From positions 868,001-932,000 of the forward strand of contig NZ_VUJW01000003.1 in assembly GCF_008373765.1 (NCBI RefSeq): 64,000 nucleotides of DNA. Direction: 5' to 3'. Positions 28,071 through 36,437 of this stretch are shown piece after piece. Under the pieces are notes generated by a model that had not been told where the DNA came from, made no database searches, and was given only the letters and a program-made list of their open reading frames with translations. This DNA is from Nocardioides antri (GTDB taxonomy: Bacteria; Actinomycetota; Actinomycetes; Propionibacteriales; Nocardioidaceae). Both the position numbers and the translations under genes were made by a program. How positions within the stretch are numbered: the stretch's first letter is position 1; each line of letters begins with the position of its first letter.

Positions 28071-29221
28071 CCGTCGACTCCCCAGCTCTCCAGGTAGATC
28101 GCCTCGTAGTCGACGGTGGCCGCGACCTTGCCCTCCTTCGGCACGTCCTCCTGCTCGACCAGCTGCTGACCGATGCCGGTCGGCGCGCTCTCGCCCGTCG
28201 GGGTCTCCCCGTGGAGGAGCCGGTTCATCCAGTCCACCGCGGCGAACCCCTCCCACCGGGGGTCGAACACGATATCGGCGTTGAGGCCGCGGTTCTGCCG
28301 CATCAGGTCGAAGGCCGCGGTGGTGCCGCCGACCGAGATCACCTTGATCTGGCCGCCACGCCCCGAGGACACGATCGCCGAGGACACACCAGCGACCAGG
28401 AGGTCGTCGTAGGGCACCAGCATCCCGATCGCGTCGGGGTTCTTCAGGATCGCCTGCTCAACCTTCTGCTGGAGCGCCGGGCCGATCTCCGGCGCAGTGA
28501 ACTCGACCGTGACGTGCTTGCAGTCGGGGCACTCCTCCTCCAGGGTCGCCGCCACACCGTCCGACTGGTAGAGCGTGATCGCCGCGTCGGTCTCGCGGAG
28601 CTCGATGATCGTCCCCTTGCCGTTTGCGCTCGCTGCGGCCCACAGGGCCTGGTCGGCACCCAGCTGGCGCGCGAACTCGGGGAAGTCGCCGTCGGCGTAC
28701 GTGAGCACCGTCTCCAGGGACGGGTCGCAGTCCTCGGACTCGACACCCACGACCGGGATCCGGGCCTTCTTCGCGGCCTCGAGGCCGTTCCGCACGGCGG
28801 CGCAGTCGAGCGCGTAGAGGACGATGCCGTCAGCGCGGGCCGCGATCGCCTGCTCGATGCCGGTCAGCCAGAGGCTCGGCTGGAACTTCCCGTCGACTAC
28901 CTTGGCGTTCCAGCCCACCGCCTCCGCTGCATCCTCAAAGCCCTGGGCGCTGGCCGCGATCAGCTCGAGCGACATCCCGCTCGCAATGAACCAGACGTCC
29001 TTACCGGCCTCCGGCTTGGGGGCTTCGGTGGCGGGCGACGTCCCACTGCCCTCGTAGAGGAGCTCCAGGCGGGCTTGCCCCTCCTGGCTCAACGTGGAGA
29101 TGTCCGGGCCCGATCCCGAGGAGGACTCCGAGCTGCTCCCGCACGCGGACAGCGACGCCGCGCCGGCCAGGACCGCAGCGAGCGCTGCGACCGAACGGCG
29201 GTGGATCTTGATCGTGGGCAC
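28067..29221 (-). CDS. Sugar-type substrate-binding lipoprotein of the ABC importer
   Basis: A 384-residue periplasmic-binding protein (Peripla_BP_4 fold) with a lipoprotein signal (AALAAVLAGAASLSACGSSS, lipobox LSAC). The GTG at 29221 is preferred: GGAGG lies 5 nt upstream, while the upstream ATG codons have no good site. It contains segments such as GIEQAIAARADGIVLYALD and DAIGMLVPYDDLLVAGVSSA typical of RbsB relatives. The ligand is unknown; its neighbours argue for an amine-containing or polyol compound rather than a sugar. A TGATCA-N15-TGATCA operator lies 18-44 nt upstream. Confidence 0.9.
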   Translation of the reverse strand: MPTIKIHRRSVAALAAVLAGAASLSACGSSSESSSGSGPDISTLSQEGQARLELLYEGSGTSPATEAPKPEAGKDVWFIASGMSLELIAASAQGFEDAAEAVGWNAKVVDGKFQPSLWLTGIEQAIAARADGIVLYALDCAAVRNGLEAAKKARIPVVGVESEDCDPSLETVLTYADGDFPEFARQLGADQALWAAASANGKGTIIELRETDAAITLYQSDGVAATLEEECPDCKHVTVEFTAPEIGPALQQKVEQAILKNPDAIGMLVPYDDLLVAGVSSAIVSSGRGGQIKVISVGGTTAAFDLMRQNRGLNADIVFDPRWEGFAAVDWMNRLLHGETPTGESAPTGIGQQLVEQEDVPKEGKVAATVDYEAIYLESWGVDG

Positions 29222-29238
29222 GATGGCCTCCAGGTTTG

Positions 29239-29265
29239 TGATCATTTGACTGAGACGCGTGATCA
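29239..29265. promoter_or_regulatory. TGATCA-N15-TGATCA operator before the ABC importer
   Basis: Two perfect TGATCA half-sites (29239-29244 and 29260-29265), 21 bp centre to centre, with TGACTG in the spacer. The same layout recurs at 33889-33915 and 40316-40342 and, with one more base, at 51853-51880. It lies just upstream of the importer's ribosome binding site and so probably overlaps its promoter. Confidence 0.6.
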
Positions 29266-29332
29266 TAAACACATCTGGCGTGGGCCCGCAATGAAAAGTT
29301 CGAGTTGCGGCAGAGCGGGCGTCGATGCGAAA

Positions 29333-29370
29333 ACCGCGCTGGGTCGTCCCGAGGGACGACCCAGCGCGGT
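29333..29370 (-). terminator. Intrinsic terminator of the TetR gene
   Basis: Perfect 18-bp inverted repeat with a 2-nt loop: arms from ACCGCGCTGGG to GTCGTCCC and back. On the minus strand it is followed by TTTT. It ends 13 nt downstream of the TetR stop at 29383. Confidence 0.85.
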
Positions 29371-29382
29371 GGTGGAGGAAGG

Positions 29383-29979
29383 TCAGGCGGAGCGGCGGGA
29401 CCTGCGACCGAGATACGCCTCCAGCATGGCGGACGCGGTGTCGATCTCGCGCCGGAGGAGCTTCTCGTCGGCGGAGGCGATGAACTGGTTGTTCAGGCCG
29501 TCGACCAGCCCGAGCAGCACCCGCGCCACCGACTCGATCTCGTCGTCAGGGAGGGGCGACTTCGCCGCCCTGAGCCGGTCGCGCCACAGCTCGACGTACA
29601 TGTCGTAGAGACGGACCCCGGCCTCCGGGTCGTTGCGCTCGGCCCAGAGCCAGATCTCCAGCTGGGCGCGATTCGCGGCAGGACGATCGATGGCGGAGAG
29701 GAGGGTCTCCGTCAGGATCTGCACGGCGATGGACGCCGTGCTCTGGCCTCGCGGAACCCGCTCCTCCAGGTCCGAGCCGACCATCTCGGCCAGGTACTCG
29801 AACACCGCCCAGAGCAGGTTCTCCTTGGTCTGGAAGCAGTAGTGCAACGTCGCCAGCGGAGCTGACGCCTCCTGGGCGATCCGTCGCGTCGTCGCCCCGT
29901 CAACCCCGTCGCGCGCGATCACGACGATCGCTGCGTCGATGAACTGCTGCCGCCGCACTTCGGTGGGCACGTGCGCCAT
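29383..29979 (-). CDS. TetR-family transcriptional regulator
   Basis: A 198-residue TetR protein: helix-turn-helix at about residues 10-55 (FIDAAIVVIARDGVDGATTR, APLATLHYCFQTKENLLWAV) and a TetR_C-type domain (LWAERNDPEAGVRLYDMYVE) like those of BetI-type regulators. It starts at 29979. A TGTTCA half-site with the same flanking GACT as the 33.9-kb operator lies about 30 nt upstream. It is the best local candidate for the protein that reads the TGATCA-N15-TGATCA sites. Confidence 0.88.
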   Translation of the reverse strand: MAHVPTEVRRQQFIDAAIVVIARDGVDGATTRRIAQEASAPLATLHYCFQTKENLLWAVFEYLAEMVGSDLEERVPRGQSTASIAVQILTETLLSAIDRPAANRAQLEIWLWAERNDPEAGVRLYDMYVELWRDRLRAAKSPLPDDEIESVARVLLGLVDGLNNQFIASADEKLLRREIDTASAMLEAYLGRRSRRSA

Positions 29980-29995
29980 CGCGGCGCCTCCTTGA

Positions 29996-30016
29996 GTCGA
30001 CTAAGTCACTTGAACA
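29996..30016 (-). promoter_or_regulatory. Half-operator upstream of the TetR gene
   Basis: On the minus strand TGTTCA (30016-30011) is followed by AGTGACTTAGTC; compare TGTTCAAACGACTGTATC at 33889. AGTCGACT within it is also palindromic. It lies 17-37 nt before the TetR start, as expected for autoregulation, but the second half-site is poorly kept. Confidence 0.4.
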
Positions 30017-30018
30017 AG

Positions 30019-30779
30019 TCAGACCTTAGCAGGCGTCCCGTCCGGGCCGGCGACCATGCGCGAGCCCTTGCTCGCCAGGGCGGCGACGGGGAGATCGAGG
30101 ACCGTGCGGAATCCCGGCTCGGCCGCAGCCACAGGCGAGACCGCGTTGGCCGCCATGGCCACCGTTGACAGGAAGCTCTCGTAGCCCGCCGGAGCGTTGA
30201 CCTCGATGGTCTGCTCCCGTCCCACGATGGTCAGCGAGTCGCCCGGCTCCACGTCGTCGTCGGCCTCGAAGATCCCGAACCGCGTCGCGAGCTCAATGAC
30301 CGGCTCGCCGGCCAGGACTCCACGTGCCCGGTGGACCACACTGGCAACGGTGCCGGCCGTCCATGAGCATGCCGGGGTTGCACGCCGGTTCCGAGCACGG
30401 AGACGCCGTTGTCCCGAGCGACCGCGTCGAGCCGGGCAACGATGTCCGGATGGGCGAACCCCGGGTCGCGGAGCTCCTCGCAGATCGACACCACGTTGGT
30501 TCCGCGGGAGAGCAGGGCGGTGAGCACCGGCTCGATGTCCGCGAGCCACGACGACGTGGCCACAACGGCCACGTCGGCCTCCGGGAGAGCTTCAGTCGTG
30601 GCGACGACGGGGACCGCAGGCGCACGCTGGACGAGGGAGTCCAGTCCTGCTCCTGCGAGCTCGGGCCGGACGTCGACCGCGCCGACGAGCTCGCAATCGG
30701 CACGCGCCACGAGGGCTTCGGCGATGGCCGACCCGGTGGCACCGAGACCGACCACGGCGACCGTGGTCGGCCCTGTCAC
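30019..30779 (-). pseudogene. Broken NAD(P)-dependent dehydrogenase (dihydrodipicolinate-reductase-like)
   Basis: The GTG at 30779 opens a Rossmann domain (TVAVVGLGATGSAIAEALVA) that continues to VSVLGTGV near 30390. There the expected NPGMLMD motif appears only in a neighbouring frame. After about 50 nt of jumbled frames the coding resumes as VVHRARGVLAGEPVIELATR and runs to the stop at 30019 (SKGSRMVAGPDGTPAKV). About a third of the usual length of about 330 residues is missing. The family includes 2,4-diaminopentanoate dehydrogenase-like enzymes. It was the last gene of the dioxygenase/aminotransferase operon. Confidence 0.75.
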
Positions 30780-31684
30780 ACGGTTGCCTTGGAGGCGTCG
30801 TCGAACTGGGCGAAGGAATTGGCGACCTCGGCACCCTCTCCCTGGAGCATGAAGATCGGGTCGGCCATGACGCCCTCGTGCTCGACGAAGCCGGTGCCCG
30901 GAGGGCACACCGACCAGCCGAGGAGCCGCTGGATGTCCTCGTCGAAGGTCTTCACGACCTCGGCCGGATAGGTCAGGTAGGCGTTCTCCTCCTGGCGGAG
31001 GAACCCGAGGTCGAGACCGATGGTCAGGCCGATCCTGTTGCTGTCCGAGGTGTTGGTGCCGCCGCCGTGGAACGTGCCGCCGACCCAGATCAGGGCCGAG
31101 CCGGCGCTCATGACGGTCGGCACCGCCTCGTCGACCCGGGGGCCGCGGTCGTCGCCCCACAGGTGGCTGCCGGGGACCACCATGGTCCCGCCGTTCTCCG
31201 CGGTGAAGTCGGTGACCGCCACCATGATCTGGACCCGGGCCTGGCGGTAGCCCTCGGGGTGACGCCACTGCCACACACCGTCGTCGCGGTGGAGGGGCTG
31301 GGCACCCTCGCCGGGGTGGATGTCGATGATCGAGCTGACACCGACCGTGTAGTTGGGGGTCAGCTCGAGCATGTCCTCGCCGAAGAACCCCGTCTGGGGA
31401 ACCTCGAGGAAGTGGCTGGCGATGCCCGCGTAGTGCGGGTGCCGCACGGCCGTGGCGGCGTGGCGCGTGTGCTGGAAGACGCCGTACAGGCGCTTGGTGC
31501 GGTGACCGGAGAAGTCGTCCTGGCCCCACGGGGTCGCGGCCATGGCGGTGTCGATGTCGGACCGCAGCTCGGCAAGCGTGGCACTGTCGAAGAAGTCGCG
31601 GATGATGACGCCACCATCGCGCTCGATGACGGCGATCGCCTCTTCGACCGTCGAAGTGGCGTCCAGGGTGGTCAGCGTGCTCAT
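30776..31684 (-). CDS. Phytanoyl-CoA dioxygenase family protein
   Basis: A 302-residue Fe(II)/2-oxoglutarate oxygenase of the PhyH family. The metal ligands are visible as the HxD motif in QPLHRDDGVW and the distal His in GGTFHGGGTN; the Arg that binds 2-oxoglutarate is probably in SDSNRIGLTIG. PhyH-family enzymes hydroxylate unactivated carbons. A second PhyH enzyme is two genes upstream in the same operon. The stop overlaps the start of the broken dehydrogenase (GTGA). Confidence 0.88.
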   Translation of the reverse strand: MSTLTTLDATSTVEEAIAVIERDGGVIIRDFFDSATLAELRSDIDTAMAATPWGQDDFSGHRTKRLYGVFQHTRHAATAVRHPHYAGIASHFLEVPQTGFFGEDMLELTPNYTVGVSSIIDIHPGEGAQPLHRDDGVWQWRHPEGYRQARVQIMVAVTDFTAENGGTMVVPGSHLWGDDRGPRVDEAVPTVMSAGSALIWVGGTFHGGGTNTSDSNRIGLTIGLDLGFLRQEENAYLTYPAEVVKTFDEDIQRLLGWSVCPPGTGFVEHEGVMADPIFMLQGEGAEVANSFAQFDDASKATV

Positions 31685-31724
31685 GGCACGTCCTTTCTTC
31701 TTTCTTCAGGGATGAGGGGTTCGG

Positions 31725-32981
31725 TCAGAGGTCGCAGAGGACCTTGTCGAGCGCCTCGGCGGTCGCCGCGACGTCGGACGTGGTGTGTGCCGTGGAGAGG
31801 AAGACCTTGCCCGACGGCATGAACAGGAAGCCGCGACGCAGCATCCCCTCGAGGATCGCGCCCCAGAGGCCCCCAGTTCCGTGGAGCCCGGTGTCGCCGC
31901 CCTCGGGGACGTACTGCAGGAGCGAGCCGACCCGGTTCAGGCTGCCCCGACCCGGCACGGCGCCGAGGACCCCGCCGACCGCTCGTTCGAAGTCCACCGA
32001 GATGTTCTCGAGGGACTCGTAGACGGCCGGATCGGCCAGCACGCGCATCGTCGCCTCGACGGCCGCCAGTGCCAGGGGGTTGGCGTTGAAGGTCCCGGCG
32101 TGGACCACGCCGGCCGTCACCTGGTCGATCAGCTCCGCCCGGCCGACCACCGCACTCTGGGTGAGCCCGCCGGCCATCGCCTTGCCGAACACGGACAGGT
32201 CGGGCATCACCCCGAACTTCTCGGCGGACCCGCCGCGTGCGACCCGGAAGCCGGCGATGACCTCGTCGAAGACGAGCACGGCGCCGTACCGGTTGCACAG
32301 CGACCTCAGCGTGGGCAGGAAGTCCGCCGTGGGCGCTTCGACGCCACCGTTGCTCAGGATCGGGTCGACGAGCACCGCCGCGATGTCCCGCTCCGCTGCG
32401 TCGGCGAGCAGTCGCTCGGCCATGGCCACGTCGTTGAAACGCGCCACCACGAGGTCGTCGAGCACACTCGGGCTCTGCCCCTTGCTGGCCGCCACCGCGG
32501 GCCGGTCGCTGTCGGACTCGGCAAGCCCCGCGTACACGGAGTCGTGCCAGCCGTGATAGCTCCGGGCGAATTTCAGGACCCGTCGCCGGCCCGTCGCGGC
32601 CCGGGCCAGGCGCAGCGCGACCTGGACCGCCTCCGTGCCGGTGTTGCTCCACAACAGCCGCTCACCGTGCGGAACGGCATCCAGGACCGCCTCTGCGGCC
32701 AGGTACTCGAGCTCGTGGCCGGTGCCGACGACCTGCATCCGGGTCGCGACCTCCCGCACCGCCTCTACGACGCGCGGGTCGCTGTGGCCGAGGACGAGCG
32801 GTCCCCACGCCATGACGTAGTCGACGTACCGGTCGCCGTCCAGGTCCCAGACGTGGGCGCCTCGGGCCTCCCGGACGAAGAGCGGGTGCGGAAGCATCGC
32901 GGCCCGCAGGCCCGATCCCACTCCGGCGCCGATGCTCTGCCGTGCCCGTTCGTAGGCGACGCGCGAGGTCTCCAGTGCCAT
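31725..32981 (-). CDS. Class III pyridoxal-phosphate aminotransferase
   Basis: A 418-residue enzyme of the glutamate-1-semialdehyde aminomutase/omega-aminotransferase type. It has SNTGTEAVQVALRLARAATG (phosphate-binding), ARSYHGWHDSVY, LVFDEVIAGFR (Asp holding the PLP ring) and VFGKAMAGGL (Schiff-base lysine). It transfers an amino group to or from a keto acid or aldehyde. It lies between two PhyH-type dioxygenase genes on the same strand, 11 nt after the first and 41 nt before the second. Confidence 0.9.
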   Translation of the reverse strand: MALETSRVAYERARQSIGAGVGSGLRAAMLPHPLFVREARGAHVWDLDGDRYVDYVMAWGPLVLGHSDPRVVEAVREVATRMQVVGTGHELEYLAAEAVLDAVPHGERLLWSNTGTEAVQVALRLARAATGRRRVLKFARSYHGWHDSVYAGLAESDSDRPAVAASKGQSPSVLDDLVVARFNDVAMAERLLADAAERDIAAVLVDPILSNGGVEAPTADFLPTLRSLCNRYGAVLVFDEVIAGFRVARGGSAEKFGVMPDLSVFGKAMAGGLTQSAVVGRAELIDQVTAGVVHAGTFNANPLALAAVEATMRVLADPAVYESLENISVDFERAVGGVLGAVPGRGSLNRVGSLLQYVPEGGDTGLHGTGGLWGAILEGMLRRGFLFMPSGKVFLSTAHTTSDVAATAEALDKVLCDL

Positions 32982-32991
32982 CAGGCGTGCC

Positions 32992-33864
32992 TCACGCGTC
33001 CAGGCCGAGGAAGTCCCCGAGGTCCGCGTAGTCCACCTGCCACAGCCCGGGGGAGCCGGTGGGGTACTGGGACCGGAACCCCAGGATCCGCTGAACCCGG
33101 GAAGAGAGCGACCTCGCAGTCTCCAGGTCGACCGTGAACGCGAAGGCCTCCTCACCGGTGAGGAAGCCCGGGTTGAGCGCGAACGCGACCGCGCGGCGGT
33201 ACTCGCTCTCGGTGCGGTTCGCGCCACCGCCGTGCACGGTCTTCCCGCTGAAGAACAGAGCGTCACCGGCCTTCATCTCCGCCGGGATGGTGTCCTCCGG
33301 AGTGCCGCGGTCCTCGAAGTCGTCCCAGTGGTTGCTGCCGGGGATGACGCGCGTCGCGCCGTTCTCCTCGGTGAAGTCGGTGAAGGCAATGAGGAAGTTG
33401 AGGATCACCTCGGGGCCGTCCTTACCCATCCCGATGAACGGCCACCAGTTCTCCAGGTCGCGGTGGAGCATCTGGGCGTCGTTGCCGGGACCGATCTCGA
33501 TCACCTGGGCGGTGGTCATCCAGTAGGTGCCCGACTCCTCGAGGAAGGTCGCGTCACAGAGGTCGTGGAGCAGGTCGTGGTCGATGATCTCGTTGCGGAA
33601 GGTCGGGCTCAGCTCCACCAGCCTGGTGAGGCGCTTCGTATTGCTTCCGTGGAAGGCGGCGATCTCCTCGTCCTCGTGGGTCGACCCGGGGCGGAGCGCC
33701 TCCATGGCCGGCGCGACGTCGGCGTTGAAGCGATCGATCTGGTCCTGGGTGAGGAAGTTCTTGAGGATCACGCCACCGTCGCGGGCGACGATGGCGAGGA
33801 TCTCTTCCACAGAAGTGTCCCGCGGGACGGACTCCAGCGACTTGACGGCCGGCGACAGGGTCAT
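32992..33864 (-). CDS. Phytanoyl-CoA dioxygenase family protein, first gene of the operon
   Basis: A 290-residue PhyH-family Fe(II)/2-oxoglutarate oxygenase: HxD in QMLHRDLENWW, distal His in GKTVHGGGANR, Arg in RRAVAFALNPG. It is distinct from the 302-residue paralogue at 30776. It starts at 33864, and a TGATCA-type operator lies 25-51 nt upstream, between it and the divergent esterase gene. Confidence 0.88.
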   Translation of the reverse strand: MTLSPAVKSLESVPRDTSVEEILAIVARDGGVILKNFLTQDQIDRFNADVAPAMEALRPGSTHEDEEIAAFHGSNTKRLTRLVELSPTFRNEIIDHDLLHDLCDATFLEESGTYWMTTAQVIEIGPGNDAQMLHRDLENWWPFIGMGKDGPEVILNFLIAFTDFTEENGATRVIPGSNHWDDFEDRGTPEDTIPAEMKAGDALFFSGKTVHGGGANRTESEYRRAVAFALNPGFLTGEEAFAFTVDLETARSLSSRVQRILGFRSQYPTGSPGLWQVDYADLGDFLGLDA

Positions 33865-33888
33865 GGAAAGCTCCTCACGATCAAGACT

Positions 33889-33915
33889 TGTTCAAACGAC
33901 TGTATCAGTTGATCA
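33889..33915. promoter_or_regulatory. TGATCA-type operator between the dioxygenase and esterase genes
   Basis: TGTTCA (33889-33894), 15 nt, TGATCA (33910-33915). The spacer AACGACTGTATCAGT shares AACGACTG.ATC with the 40.3-kb site. It sits in a 102-nt divergent gap, so it could control both directions. Confidence 0.6.
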
Positions 33916-33966
33916 TGTGAGGTGGAACACCTTCCCTCTCGCCGTCGGAACTACTGAGGAGTCGTC

Positions 33967-34929
33967 ATGTCCGAGCCGAGCTGGTCCTCGCTCCTGGACG
34001 AGGAAGCCACGCAGGCAGCTGCGTTGTTGGCCGCGGTCCTGCCGCGCCCGCTGCACACCCTCGGGCTGGACGGGGTGCGGGCCTTCGCCGCCCCGCAGAC
34101 TCCGCCGCGCACCACGCCGATGGCGGAGGTGCGCGAGCACCGGGCGGGCAGCACGGGGGTGCGAGTCCGGGAGTATCGGCCGCGGGTGGGCACCAGCTCT
34201 CCCGCCGTCCTGTACCTGCATGGTGGAGGGTTCACGGTGGGGAGCCTCGACGGAGTCGACGAGCTCTGCCGTCGCATCGCCGCCGGAGCGGACTGCGCTG
34301 TCTTCTCGGTGGAGTACCGGCTCGCCCCGGAACACCCCTACCCGGCCGCACTGGACGACGTCCGCGCGGCGTACGCGTGGCTCGTCGACGGTGCGATCTC
34401 CCTCGACGTCGACCCGGATCGGGTGGCCGTGGCCGGCGACTCGGCCGGGGCGGGGCTCGCGACGTCCCTGTGCCTGGACCTCCGCGAGCGGGGGCACGCA
34501 CAACCCGTCCTGCAGCTCCTCGTCTACCCCGCCGTCGACGACTCGTTCGCCCGCCGCTCGTGGACCGACTTCGCCGACGCCCCGCTGCTGGGCGCCGACG
34601 ACGCACGGTGGTTCTGGCGTCAGTACGTCGGAGAGGCCGCCGTCGCGCCGGACGAGCTCGCCGCACCGATGCGCGCCACGAGCCTCGCCGGCCTGGCGCC
34701 GGCACACGTCATCACCGCCGAGGTCGACCCGCTGCGGGACGACGCCGAGGCCTACGCCGACCGGCTGGCGGCGGAGGGTGTCGCGGTCACCCGGAAGCGG
34801 TACGCCGGTGTGTTCCACTGCTTCTTCACCGAGGTCGAGACCTACGCCACGGCACGGAGGGCCGTCAGCGAGGCCTGCGCCCGGCTTCGAGCGGCCTTCG
34901 GCTCAGAGGACCCCGACGCGGCCGGGTGA
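33967..34929 (+). CDS. HSL-family alpha/beta hydrolase (esterase/lipase)
   Basis: A 320-residue carboxylesterase of the hormone-sensitive-lipase family: oxyanion motif HGGG (residues 85-88), nucleophile S159 in GDSAG, acid in AEVDPLRDD and His in AGVFHCFF. It hydrolyses short or medium acyl esters or lactones. It is divergent from the dioxygenase operon and convergent with the aldehyde dehydrogenase gene, only 2 nt from its end. Confidence 0.9.
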   Translation: MSEPSWSSLLDEEATQAAALLAAVLPRPLHTLGLDGVRAFAAPQTPPRTTPMAEVREHRAGSTGVRVREYRPRVGTSSPAVLYLHGGGFTVGSLDGVDELCRRIAAGADCAVFSVEYRLAPEHPYPAALDDVRAAYAWLVDGAISLDVDPDRVAVAGDSAGAGLATSLCLDLRERGHAQPVLQLLVYPAVDDSFARRSWTDFADAPLLGADDARWFWRQYVGEAAVAPDELAAPMRATSLAGLAPAHVITAEVDPLRDDAEAYADRLAAEGVAVTRKRYAGVFHCFFTEVETYATARRAVSEACARLRAAFGSEDPDAAG

Positions 34930-34931
34930 GG

Positions 34932-36437
34932 TCAGGCCAGCTCGATCCACGTGGTCTTCAGCGCGGTGTACTTCTCCAGGCCGTGCACGCTGCGGTCGGC
35001 CCCGTGGCCCGAGAGCTTCTGCCCGCCGAACGGCACCGACGTGTCGCCCTCCTCGTAGCAGTTGACCCAGACGAGGCCGGCCTGGAGCTGGCGGGAGAGG
35101 CGGTGTGCCCGGCTGAGGTCGCCGGTCCAGATCGCGGAGCCGAGGCCGAAGTCGGAGTTGTTGGCGACGGCGATCGCCTCGGCCTCGCTCGAGAACGTGA
35201 GGACGGACAGGACCGGGCCGAAGATCTCATGCTGGGCGAGACGGCTGTCCTGGTCGACGTCGACGAAGACCACGGGGTCGACGTAGAGCCCGTCGTCACG
35301 CCTGGCGTCCGAGCCGGCGACCAGGGTCGCGCCGTCGGCGATCCCCTGGCGCACCTCGTCGAGGACGTCGTCGCGGTGCGCCGCGTAGGCCAGCGGCCCC
35401 ATGGTGGTGGCCGGGTCGAGCGGGTCGCCGATCACGTGGGCCTCGAGGTGCTTGACCACCCGGGCGACGAAGTCGTCGCGGATGTCCTCGTGGACCAGCA
35501 GCCGTGACCCGGCCGTGCACATCTGCCCGCTGTTGAACGAGATCGCCCACGCCGCCATCTCCGCGGCCTTGTCGAGGTCGGGGGCGTCGGGGAACACGAT
35601 GTTCGGCGACTTGCCGCCCAGCTCGAGCCACACCGGCTTGGCGTTGGACTCGCCGGCGTACGTCAGCAGCTTCTTGCCGACCTCGGTCGATCCGGTGAAG
35701 GTCAACGTGGCCACGTCGTGGTGCCGCGCGAGTGCTGAGCCGACACCGGAGCCGCTGCCCGTGACGACCTGGAGCACGCCCGGCGGCAGTCCTGCCTCGG
35801 CCGAGAGCTCGGCGGCACGCAGCAGCGACAGCGGGGTCTGCGTGGCCGGCTTGACCACGATGCTGTTGCCCGCGGCCAGCGCTGCCGGGACCTTGAACAT
35901 CGAGAGAGTCATCGGGAAGTTCCACGGCGTGATCGCGCCGACCACCCCGAGCGGCTCGCGGGTCACCAGCGCGACGGCGCCGTTCCGGCCGCGGGGCGAC
36001 TCGTCCATCAGCTTGTCGGCGAGCTCGCCGTACCAGCGGATCGTGTTGATCGCCGTGCGCAGCTCGACGTTCCACGCGACGATGACCGGCTTGCCCATCT
36101 CGAGGGCGACCAGGAGTGCCAGCTCGTCCCGGTGCTGGTCCAGGAGGTCCGCCCACCGGATGAGGGCCTCTCCGCGCTCGCGAGGCTCCAGCCGCGACCA
36201 GAGCCCCGACTCGAACGCGCGCCGCGCGCCGCGTACGGCGCGGTCGACGTCCTCCGCCCCTGCGCTCGTCACGTCGGCGACGGCCAGGCCGTCGCGCGGA
36301 CTGATCACGGAGGTCACGCCGCCGTCGGCCTCGTCCCACCGGCCGTCGACCCACATCGCGCTCGGGATCGTGATCCGGTCACGGAGGTCGAGCCACTCCT
36401 GGCGCGTGGTCAGCGCACTGACCCTCGGGGCCGTCAT
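34932..36437 (-). CDS. Aldehyde dehydrogenase (PuuC-like)
   Basis: A 501-residue NAD-dependent aldehyde dehydrogenase: ITPWNFPMTLSMFKVPAALA, WLELGGKSPNIVF (catalytic Glu), NSGQMCTAGSRLLV (catalytic Cys), and KTTWIEL at the C-terminus. The ATG at 36437 overlaps the stop of the PuuD-like gene. In the gamma-glutamyl route it would oxidise a gamma-glutamyl amino aldehyde to the acid. Confidence 0.92.
   Translation of the reverse strand: MTAPRVSALTTRQEWLDLRDRITIPSAMWVDGRWDEADGGVTSVISPRDGLAVADVTSAGAEDVDRAVRGARRAFESGLWSRLEPRERGEALIRWADLLDQHRDELALLVALEMGKPVIVAWNVELRTAINTIRWYGELADKLMDESPRGRNGAVALVTREPLGVVGAITPWNFPMTLSMFKVPAALAAGNSIVVKPATQTPLSLLRAAELSAEAGLPPGVLQVVTGSGSGVGSALARHHDVATLTFTGSTEVGKKLLTYAGESNAKPVWLELGGKSPNIVFPDAPDLDKAAEMAAWAISFNSGQMCTAGSRLLVHEDIRDDFVARVVKHLEAHVIGDPLDPATTMGPLAYAAHRDDVLDEVRQGIADGATLVAGSDARRDDGLYVDPVVFVDVDQDSRLAQHEIFGPVLSVLTFSSEAEAIAVANNSDFGLGSAIWTGDLSRAHRLSRQLQAGLVWVNCYEEGDTSVPFGGQKLSGHGADRSVHGLEKYTALKTTWIELA

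Noticed and set aside
26586-28097. 503-codon plus-strand frame
   Set aside because: It is a shadow of the double ATPase gene, which has intact Walker and signature motifs.
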